Assembly (NCBI GenBank): GCA_029266795.1
Contig: JAQSWE010000146.1
Location: 1-8,386, forward strand
Direction of reading: 5' to 3'
DNA: 8,386 nt
From: Alphaproteobacteria bacterium
GTDB taxonomy: Bacteria > Pseudomonadota > Alphaproteobacteria > Micavibrionales > UBA2020
The notes below the pieces were generated by a model. It made no database searches. It was given only the letters and a program-made list of their open reading frames with translations, and was not told the origin of the DNA. The position numbers and the translations under genes were made by a program. This document shows positions 1-5,099 of this stretch, in pieces. Position 1 is the first letter of the stretch. The number at the start of each line of letters is the position of its first letter.

Positions 1-396
1 CATCGCGGGATAGAGAATTTCCTCGACCGCCGAATTCAGGCGGTGGATTTCGTCGATGAACAGCACATCGTTCGGCTGCAAATTTGTCAGGATGGCGGCA
101 AGGTCGCCCGCCTTCGAAATCACGGGGCCGGAGGTGGCGCGGAAGCCGACATTCATTTCCTTCGCCACGATCTGCGCCAGCGTGGTCTTGCCAAGGCCTG
201 GCGGGCCGAACAGCAGCACATGGTCGAGCGGCTCGCCGCGCGATTTTGCGGCCTCGATAAACACCTTCAGGTTTTCGCGCGCCTTTTGCTGCCCGGTGAA
301 ATCGGCAAGCGACAGCGGACGGATCGAGAATTCCTCGTTATCCACGCCCGGCTGGCGTTCGGGCGACAATTCGCGGGCGGGAATGGCGGTCGTCAT
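1..396 (-). CDS. ruvB: RuvB, Holliday junction branch-migration helicase (N-terminal part, cut by window edge)
   Basis: RuvB is the AAA+ ATPase ring that, with RuvA, drives branch migration of Holliday junctions during recombination and repair. The window holds the first 132 codons from an ATG at 396; the rest lies beyond position 1 (the family is usually about 340 residues). Visible landmarks are the N-terminal stretch with SIRPLSLADFTGQ (residues 24-36), Walker A GPPGLGKT at 64-71, RATSGPVI at 86-93 and Walker B VLFIDEIHRL at 111-120. The ATG shares 4 nt (ATGA) with the ruvA stop. A GAAGGA Shine-Dalgarno sequence (minus strand, 411-406) sits 9 nt upstream, inside the end of ruvA. Identification is secure from the motifs and the position after ruvA. 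Confidence 0.97.
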   Translation of the reverse strand, partial: MTTAIPARELSPERQPGVDNEEFSIRPLSLADFTGQQKARENLKVFIEAAKSRGEPLDHVLLFGPPGLGKTTLAQIVAKEMNVGFRATSGPVISKAGDLAAILTNLQPNDVLFIDEIHRLNSAVEEILYPAM

Positions 397-1031
397 GCGC
401 TGAGTTCCTTCAGGCTTTCGCGGATCAATTCACCCAGCGCCACGTCATCGCCCTTGTCGCGCATCACGTTCGACACCGCGCCAAAGGCTTCCGCGCGGCC
501 ATAGCCGAGATTGATGAGCGCGGATACCGCGTCGTTGCTGGCCGATTTCGGCACCACCGCGCCCGCCTTGCGGGTTTTCGCGCGGAGGTCTGCGACCTGC
601 GCCTGAGCTGCCGCGCCGAGCGCCATCTTGCCCGCTTTTTCCTTCAATTCCGTCACAAGCCGTACAGCAAGCTTTTCGCCCACGCCGTCGGCCTGTTTCA
701 GCATCGCCTTGTCGCCCGAGGCGATCACGACGGGTAGTTGTTCTGGCGATACGGCCGACAAAATCGCCTGCGCCGCCTTAGGCCCGACGCCCTGCACGGT
801 GCAGAGGATTTGGAACCAGTCTTTTTCCGCATGGTCGGCAAAGCCGTAGAGCAAAAACGCGTCTTCGCGCACGACCGTTTCGATATGCATGCTGACGGGC
901 GTACCCTTGGCTGAGCCGATTTTCGCGAGCGTCCGGTTCGACGCCTGCACCAGATACCCGACGCCGTTCACATCAAGGATGACATGGTTGAGCGATACGC
1001 TGTCGATCACGCCGGTCAGTTTCGCAATCAT
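393..1031 (-). CDS. ruvA: RuvA, Holliday junction-binding subunit
   Basis: RuvA binds the four-way junction as a tetramer or octamer and loads RuvB rings onto opposite arms. The protein is 212 residues, near the usual 190-210. It shows the OB-fold N-terminal domain (about 1-64, beginning MIAKLTGVID), with the acidic pin pair E56-D57 in VVREDAFLLYGF. Two helix-hairpin-helix motifs follow (VQGVGPKAAQAIL, 79-91; ADGVGEKLAVRLV, 114-126). A flexible Ala-rich linker (about 136-165) leads to the C-terminal RuvB-contacting domain (about 166-212, with INLGYGRAEA). The ATG at 1031 overlaps the ruvC stop by 4 nt, and its own stop overlaps the ruvB start by 4 nt, so translation is probably coupled. Confidence 0.97.
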   Translation of the reverse strand: MIAKLTGVIDSVSLNHVILDVNGVGYLVQASNRTLAKIGSAKGTPVSMHIETVVREDAFLLYGFADHAEKDWFQILCTVQGVGPKAAQAILSAVSPEQLPVVIASGDKAMLKQADGVGEKLAVRLVTELKEKAGKMALGAAAQAQVADLRAKTRKAGAVVPKSASNDAVSALINLGYGRAEAFGAVSNVMRDKGDDVALGELIRESLKELSA

Positions 1032-1534
1032 CGCGACGCCCCCGCCATGATGCCGCCTATTTTCATTTTCGTTGCGCCGTGATGCGCATGGCAGATGGCG
1101 ACGGCGAGCGCGTCGGCGGCGTCGCTCGTGGCTTCAACGCCCTGCAACAAAATCTTAATCATCATCTGCACTTGCTCTTTTTCCGCATGGCCCGCGCCGA
1201 CGACAGATTTTTTCACGAGGTTGGCGGGGTATTCCGCGACCGCAAGGCCGTAATGCGACGGCGCCATCATGACCACACCGCGCGCGAGGCCGAGCTTCAG
1301 CGCCGATGCCGGGTTTTTGTTCACGAAAGTTTCCTCGATCGCCGCATGGGTCGGCTTCCACAATTCGATCATCTTGGTGATTTCAACGAAGAGGTGGCGC
1401 AGCCGCGCGGCGGTTTCGATCTTGGCATCCGTCTTGATGACGCCATGGGCGATATGCTGCAACCGGTTGCCCGTGACATCGATCACGCCCCAGCCCGTTT
1501 TCTGCAAGCCCGGATCGATGCCGAAAATCCTCAC
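1028..1534 (-). CDS. ruvC: RuvC, crossover junction endonuclease (GTG start)
   Basis: RuvC is the dimeric RNase-H-fold nuclease that cuts Holliday junctions after RuvAB branch migration. The protein is 168 residues, normal for the family. All four catalytic acidic residues can be placed: D7 in FGIDPGL, E67 in AIEETF, and D138 and D141 in TSDAADALA. The HAEKEQV segment (116-122) also matches the family. The start codon is GTG at 1534-1532, chosen because translation from it gives the canonical MRIFGIDPG N-terminus and because a GGAAAGG ribosome-binding site lies 8 nt upstream. It shares 4 nt with the yebC stop (GTGA). The enzyme looks intact. Confidence 0.97.
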   Translation of the reverse strand: MRIFGIDPGLQKTGWGVIDVTGNRLQHIAHGVIKTDAKIETAARLRHLFVEITKMIELWKPTHAAIEETFVNKNPASALKLGLARGVVMMAPSHYGLAVAEYPANLVKKSVVGAGHAEKEQVQMMIKILLQGVEATSDAADALAVAICHAHHGATKMKIGGIMAGASR

Positions 1535-2271
1535 GCGGAGAGCCTTTCCATCACTGCATCATCAACTTCAAAATTCGAGAACACGTTTTGTACGTCGTCG
1601 CTATCCTCCAACGCCTCGATCAGGTCGATGAGTTCCTGCGCCTGCGCTTGGTCGAGATTGACGGTCATGTTGGGTCTCCAGATGACGCCGGCGCTTTCGG
1701 GTGCGCCGAATTTCTTTTTGACCGACAGGAAGTCTTCGGTGCGGGTGATGATCTCGTGCTTCGCGTCGACGGTTTCCACATTGTCGGCCCCCGCCTCCAC
1801 GCCTGCCTCGAATATAGCATCAAACGACGCCGCCGTGGCGGGATAAGTGATGAGGCCGATTTTCGCGAACATGAAGGTGACGGAGTTAGTCTCTCCCAGC
1901 GTGCCGCCATTCTTGGTAAAGGCCGAGCGCACTTCCGCGGCCGTGCGGTTGCGGTTGTCGGTCAGCGCCTCGACGATCACGGAGACCCCGCCGGGGCCGC
2001 GCCCCTCGTAGCGGATTTCGTCGTAGTTGCTTGCCCCGGCGGCGTTGGGCATCGCCTGCTCGATTGCGCTCTTGATGCGGCTGTTCGGCATGTTGTCGGC
2101 GCGGGCGGCCTGGATGGCGTTGCGCAGGCGCGGATTGGCCTCGGGGTCCGGCAGGCCGGATTTGGCCGCCACGGTTATTTCCCGCGCCCATTTGTTGAAA
2201 ATCTTGGCCTTTTTCTTATCCTGCGCACCCTTGCGGTGCATGATGTTCTTGAACTGGGAATGACCTGCCAT
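1531..2271 (-). CDS. yebC: YebC/TACO1 family protein
   Basis: The protein is 246 residues, the usual length, beginning MAGHSQFKNIMHRKGAQ and followed by KIFNKWAREITVAAKSG, the conserved N-terminal block of the YebC/TACO1/PmpR family. Members were long annotated as transcriptional regulators. More recent work on the family points to a ribosome-associated role helping translation, including at proline-rich stretches; nothing in this sequence decides between these. The ATG at 2271 is preceded by AAGG 7 nt upstream. The gene is first in the visible yebC-ruvC-ruvA-ruvB chain, a common order in proteobacteria, and its stop overlaps the ruvC GTG start. It is divergent from the response-regulator gene at 2473. 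Confidence 0.96.
   Translation of the reverse strand: MAGHSQFKNIMHRKGAQDKKKAKIFNKWAREITVAAKSGLPDPEANPRLRNAIQAARADNMPNSRIKSAIEQAMPNAAGASNYDEIRYEGRGPGGVSVIVEALTDNRNRTAAEVRSAFTKNGGTLGETNSVTFMFAKIGLITYPATAASFDAIFEAGVEAGADNVETVDAKHEIITRTEDFLSVKKKFGAPESAGVIWRPNMTVNLDQAQAQELIDLIEALEDSDDVQNVFSNFEVDDAVMERLSA
1543..1549 (-). promoter_or_regulatory. Ribosome-binding site fixing the ruvC GTG start
   Basis: On the minus strand GGAAAGG lies 8 nt before the GTG at 1534, within the last codons of yebC. Its strength and spacing support the GTG as the true ruvC start even though the codon overlaps the yebC stop. Confidence 0.7.
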
Positions 2272-2298
2272 TTGAGTGCCTTGCCGCGACGCTAAGAG

Positions 2299-2313
2299 TT
2301 AAAGATACGTTAA
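2299..2313 (+). promoter_or_regulatory. Candidate CtrA-binding box (TTAA-N7-TTAA)
   Basis: The plus strand reads TTAA AGATACG TTAA at 2299-2313. The minus strand, including 2298, reads TTAA CGTATCT TTAAC, the full consensus known for the alphaproteobacterial cell-cycle and motility regulator CtrA. The box is centred at 2306. That is where the -35 region of the plus-strand promoter with -10 at 2325-2330 would lie, an arrangement typical of CtrA-activated promoters. It is also only 26 nt upstream of the yebC start codon. The match is seen directly; binding is inferred. Confidence 0.6.
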
Positions 2314-2324
2314 ACCATATACGG

Positions 2325-2330
2325 TATAAT
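2325..2330 (+). promoter_or_regulatory. -10 element (TATAAT) of the putative promoter for the response-regulator operon
   Basis: A perfect TATAAT lies 11 nt downstream of the CtrA-like box. The hexamer at -35 with 17-nt spacing (2302-2307, AAGATA) is a poor match to TTGACA, which suits an activator-dependent promoter. Predicted transcription would start near 2337, giving a leader of about 136 nt before the ATG at 2473. An 11-bp hyphenated palindrome TATAC-G-GTATA (2318-2328) overlaps the element. Confidence 0.5.
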
Positions 2331-2334
2331 GATG

Positions 2335-2378
2335 GTGCTGAGCCGTTTTAGCACGGGGGCATGCACCCCGAAAAGTGC
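2335..2378 (+). other. Competing hairpins in the leader of the response-regulator operon
   Basis: Bases 2335-2342 (GTGCTGAG) can pair with 2347-2354 (TTTAGCAC) around a CCGT loop, using two G-U pairs, so the hairpin suits plus-strand RNA. The same GCAC (2351-2354) can instead pair with GTGC at 2375-2378, enclosing a GGGG/CCCC stem (2355-2358 with 2366-2369). The two folds exclude each other. If transcription starts near 2337 the first stem loses its outer two pairs. No run of T follows, so neither looks like a terminator. Confidence 0.3.
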
Positions 2379-2386
2379 GAAATGGC

Positions 2387-2415
2387 TTGATATTAAAGGA
2401 CCGGCACGCTATTTC
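2387..2415 (+). promoter_or_regulatory. Alternative sigma-70-like promoter
   Basis: TTGATA at 2387-2392 and TATTTC at 2410-2415 are separated by 17 nt on the plus strand. This would give a shorter leader of about 50 nt before the response-regulator ATG at 2473. Both hexamers are imperfect, so this is a weaker candidate than the TATAAT site upstream. Confidence 0.3.
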
Positions 2416-2472
2416 TGAATACAGGGGGCATCAGAATACTTTGATTTCATTACAGAAAACGCTTAGTGCCGC

Positions 2473-3075
2473 ATGAGCTACCAGTTCAAGAACATCACCG
2501 TTTTGGTCGTCGAAAGCACGCGCGCGATGTTCGACCTGACGCGGTCTGTCTTGCAGGACTTTGGCGTGAACCAGGTTTACTCCGCCTATGGCGCGGATGA
2601 AGGGTTTGAGACCTTCTGCCGCGTGAACCCCGACCTTGTCATTATCGACTGGCTGGAAGATCCGGCCAACGGGCTCGAACTCACCCGCCGCATCCGCACC
2701 GATCCCAAGAGCCCCAACCCCTTCATGCCGATCGTCATGATGACGGGCTACAGCCAGAAAAAACGCGTGCTGCAGGCGCGCGATTCAGGCATCACCGAAT
2801 TCATCGTAAAACCTTTTACGGCCAAGGCGCTGTACCAGAAAATTGAACAGCTGGTTGAACGCCCCCGCCACTTCGTCAGCAGCGAAAATTACTTCGGCCC
2901 TGACCGCCGCCGTAAGCGCGAGGGCGAGTACAAAGGCCCCGACCGCCGCAGCGACGAGCAACCGCAGGTAAAATCCGCCGCCAGCACCGTCAGCCTGACG
3001 ACGGCGGTTGCGAAGGCAAAAGAGATCAAGGCGCGGCACGAGAAAGAAAATCCCGGCAAAAAGGATGAATGGTAG
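2473..3075 (+). CDS. CheY-like single-domain response regulator with a GPDRR-repeat basic tail
   Basis: A 200-residue protein with a receiver domain at about 6-128 and no DNA-binding or enzymatic output domain. Phospho-acceptor D59 lies in LVIIDW, with the conserved T91 (MMTGY) and K113 (IVKPF). The acidic pair that normally holds Mg2+ at the end of beta-1 reads E14-S15 (LVVES) instead of D-D or E-D, so metal binding may be altered. A charged tail (about 131-200) carries YFGPDRR (140-146) and YKGPDRR (153-159) and ends in Lys/Glu-rich sequence. The start is constrained by an in-frame TAG at 2464-2466, and no clear Shine-Dalgarno sequence precedes it. The last codons overlap the next gene, suggesting paired function. 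No histidine kinase is in view. Confidence 0.88.
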   Translation: MSYQFKNITVLVVESTRAMFDLTRSVLQDFGVNQVYSAYGADEGFETFCRVNPDLVIIDWLEDPANGLELTRRIRTDPKSPNPFMPIVMMTGYSQKKRVLQARDSGITEFIVKPFTAKALYQKIEQLVERPRHFVSSENYFGPDRRRKREGEYKGPDRRSDEQPQVKSAASTVSLTTAVAKAKEIKARHEKENPGKKDEW

Positions 3076-3608
3076 ATCCCATGAACCAGCCCAATCAAGA
3101 CACCTTTGAAGGCCAGAAAAAAGTCCGCAAGGCAGAGCTGATTTCGCCCCCCAACCGTCTCAAGGAAAAAGTCGGCCATGGCGGCATCGACGAAACCGTG
3201 CTGGGAAAAGCTCAGGAACTTCTGGAAAACAATACCGTCGATTTCAAGCCGATTGCGCTGATGCTGGTCGACCTTTTGCACGAAGCGATCTCGGACGCCA
3301 AATCGGGATCAACCACCGGCGAAGATGCGATCGAGGCGATGCTCTACCCCGCCATGCAGTTGAAGGCGCAGGGCGGCATGTTCCATTACCCGCTGATCTC
3401 TGAAATCAGCAACATCCTCGTCAACTTCCTCGAGACGGTGACGGATACCGACAAGGATGTCATGGATATCGTTGTCGCGCACAAAATGTCGATCAACGCG
3501 GTCCTCGCTAGCCAGATCAAAGGCGACGGCGGCAAAGTCGGTCGCGAATTGCGCGATGCCTTGCTGGATGCCTGCGCGCGGTATTATAAGAGCCGCAAAC
3601 CTCAGTAA
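3069..3608 (+). CDS. Unrecognised helical protein paired with the response regulator
   Basis: A 179-residue soluble-looking protein with no signal peptide or membrane segment. Residues 1-35 are polar and basic, probably disordered. Residues from about 40 to the end look mostly alpha-helical, with hydrophobic blocks PIALMLVDLLHEAI (61-74), YPLISEISNILVNFLETV (107-124) and DVMDIVVAHKMSINAVLASQ (130-149), and a basic C-terminus (RYYKSRKPQ). The ATG at 3069 comes directly after an in-frame TGA and overlaps the regulator gene by 7 nt. AAGGA at 3061-3065 is only 3 nt away, so the ATG at 3081 (MNQPNQ) remains possible. I do not recognise a family. Position and overlap suggest a partner, target or output of the response regulator, which is inference only. 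Confidence 0.82.
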   Translation: MVDPMNQPNQDTFEGQKKVRKAELISPPNRLKEKVGHGGIDETVLGKAQELLENNTVDFKPIALMLVDLLHEAISDAKSGSTTGEDAIEAMLYPAMQLKAQGGMFHYPLISEISNILVNFLETVTDTDKDVMDIVVAHKMSINAVLASQIKGDGGKVGRELRDALLDACARYYKSRKPQ

Positions 3609-3708
3609 GTTCAGTGCTATAACAGCATATCTTTAACTGGATCATCAACTTCAACGCCATTAAAGCATCACCTTAGCTTACCGTTTTATCCCCCTCAATA
3701 TCAACTGT

Positions 3709-3806
3709 CTTCCCGACGAAAGTCGGGATCCAAAAGCGTGTCCACGCGTCTTGTGACTCATAACTCCGCAGACGCGGCGTGCTGGATCCCGACTTTCGTC
3801 GGGATG
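3709..3806. repeat. Nested intergenic palindrome (22-nt perfect inverted repeat), possible bidirectional terminator
   Basis: Positions 3711-3732 and 3783-3804 are perfect inverted copies of each other. Each arm is also a hairpin: CCCGAC (3712-3717), loop GAAA, GTCGGG (3722-3727), and the mirror CCCGAC (3788-3793), loop TTTC, GTCGGG (3798-3803). The 50-nt centre adds a third inverted pair, CGCGTCT (3745-3751) with AGACGCG (3770-3776). The element can fold as two small hairpins or one long one. It sits between convergent genes ending at 3608 and 3839. Similar CCCG..GAAA..CGGGATCC units are familiar as dispersed intergenic repeats in alphaproteobacteria, as I recall. No T-tract follows on either strand, so a termination role is only possible. 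Confidence 0.85.
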
Positions 3807-3838
3807 GCAGCAGTCTTTTGAATGTGCTAGTTTAAATA

Positions 3839-5098
3839 TTACCGCGAAAGGTTTGAAATAACTGCCGCGCGGTCGGACAACGCGTCTTCCATCTGGTCGG
3901 TCGAACCTTCATGGGCGATGATGGCGACCCTGCCCTGCTGGGCGACGAAGAGCAGCGCGGCGGCGGCATCGTTTTCGCCGTCGATGCAGGCGAATTCACC
4001 CTCCACCGTTTCGGCTCCGCGCACGTTTTTCACGGGCGCGCTTTCGTTATGGGCGAAGTCGCCCTTGCAGCGGGCTTTCGCCTGCTCGACATAAGCGGAG
4101 ACAGCGTCCTGCAACGTGCTGCCCGGGGGCAGCGTGCGCTGCTCTGCCGCGCCGAAGAGGTCTTTGGCTGTCCATGAATATGTATTCCCGCGCTTGGTGG
4201 CGGGCAGCTGAGAGCGCGCCATGATATCCGACAGGAACGTATCCGGCGCAGCGGTGATCTTGGGGGCCGGCACCGCTTTCGCACCCAGTGGGGCATCGGG
4301 CGGGAACGTCACATGGACGGCGGCGCGGGCGGCGTCCATGCGCTGCGCGGCCAGCAGGCGCTGCTGTTCTTCACGCTCGGCCTGCAGATCGATATCCGCC
4401 TGCACGACCTGCGCGGCATTCTGGTGGTTCTCCGCCAGCAATTTGCGGTTTTCGAGGCGCAGGCGCTCGATTTCATCCTTCAGCGTGGCTTCGGCGGCTT
4501 CGGTGCCGACATTCTGGCCGGGGTTCGCGTCGGGGCGGATAATGGGCTCGCCTGAATCAAGCGGCGTTTTCACAGCGACGGTGACGGGCTTGAATTCCTT
4601 GCCGACGGAAATATCGCTCGCGCATTTCGTGAGCGCGGTCAACGCATCCTGCGTGCCGTCGAGGGAGAAGGACAGTTTCTGGCTGGCGAATGAAACGTCG
4701 AGGGAGCTTTTTTTCTGCAGGCCCGAATAGAATTCACGGTCGAGGCCCATCTGGATCAGCATGACCTGCGGCGTGCCGGCAAGCGCGATCATCTTGCGCT
4801 TCACAGTGTCGGCGGAAAGGTCGACGGTATATTGCCCGCCGGATTGCAGCAGTTTCTGCGGAAAAGAAATGGCCAGCGAATTCGCCCCTTCCGCATCGCG
4901 CGCAACGACCAGCATATGGCCGCCCTCGAACACGTTTTTCATCGAGCAGAATTTAAGCCCGTTGGGGGCCGCCGCATTGATCGGCCCGATTTCCCAGTCC
5001 TGCTTGGGCAGGGAATCCGCTGACGCCGACAACGCGGCGACCAGCCCGCAAACGATGGCGACGGATCCGAAGCCGACTGTTTTGCGGTTGAGCCGCAT
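3839..5098 (-). CDS. Exported coiled-coil protein with a two-cysteine C-terminal domain (unknown function)
   Basis: A 419-residue protein with a clear signal peptide: basic MRLNRK, a hydrophobic core to about 23, and probable cleavage after ASA (27) before D28. Domains in order: a beta-rich N-terminal domain (about 34-162) bounded by C51 (LKFCSM) and C159 (LTKCAS), loosely reminiscent of IalB-like periplasmic domains; a Pro-containing linker; a Glu/Gln/Arg-rich coiled coil (about 204-262); a Pro/Ala linker; and a C-terminal domain (about 285-419) with LSD at 289-291, GNTYSW at 304-309, C344 and C371. That last domain matches the one in the upstream gene. Four mature cysteines suggest two disulfides in the periplasm. 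The ATG at 5098 lies 1 nt after the upstream stop, with GGTGA 9 nt before it, so translation is probably coupled. Function unknown. Confidence 0.87.
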   Translation of the reverse strand: MRLNRKTVGFGSVAIVCGLVAALSASADSLPKQDWEIGPINAAAPNGLKFCSMKNVFEGGHMLVVARDAEGANSLAISFPQKLLQSGGQYTVDLSADTVKRKMIALAGTPQVMLIQMGLDREFYSGLQKKSSLDVSFASQKLSFSLDGTQDALTALTKCASDISVGKEFKPVTVAVKTPLDSGEPIIRPDANPGQNVGTEAAEATLKDEIERLRLENRKLLAENHQNAAQVVQADIDLQAEREEQQRLLAAQRMDAARAAVHVTFPPDAPLGAKAVPAPKITAAPDTFLSDIMARSQLPATKRGNTYSWTAKDLFGAAEQRTLPPGSTLQDAVSAYVEQAKARCKGDFAHNESAPVKNVRGAETVEGEFACIDGENDAAAALLFVAQQGRVAIIAHEGSTDQMEDALSDRAAVISNLSR

Positions 5099-5099
5099 G

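Noticed and set aside
1588..2295. A 235-codon plus-strand frame opposite yebC, and a 255-codon one at 1079-1846 opposite ruvC and yebC
   Set aside because: Both lie wholly or almost wholly antisense to secure conserved genes and have no domain-like sequence.
3614..3628. GTGCT-ATAAC-AGCAT hairpin just after the 179-residue protein gene, considered as a terminator
   Set aside because: The stem is only four Watson-Crick pairs plus a wobble, is AT-rich, and is not followed by a convincing T run.
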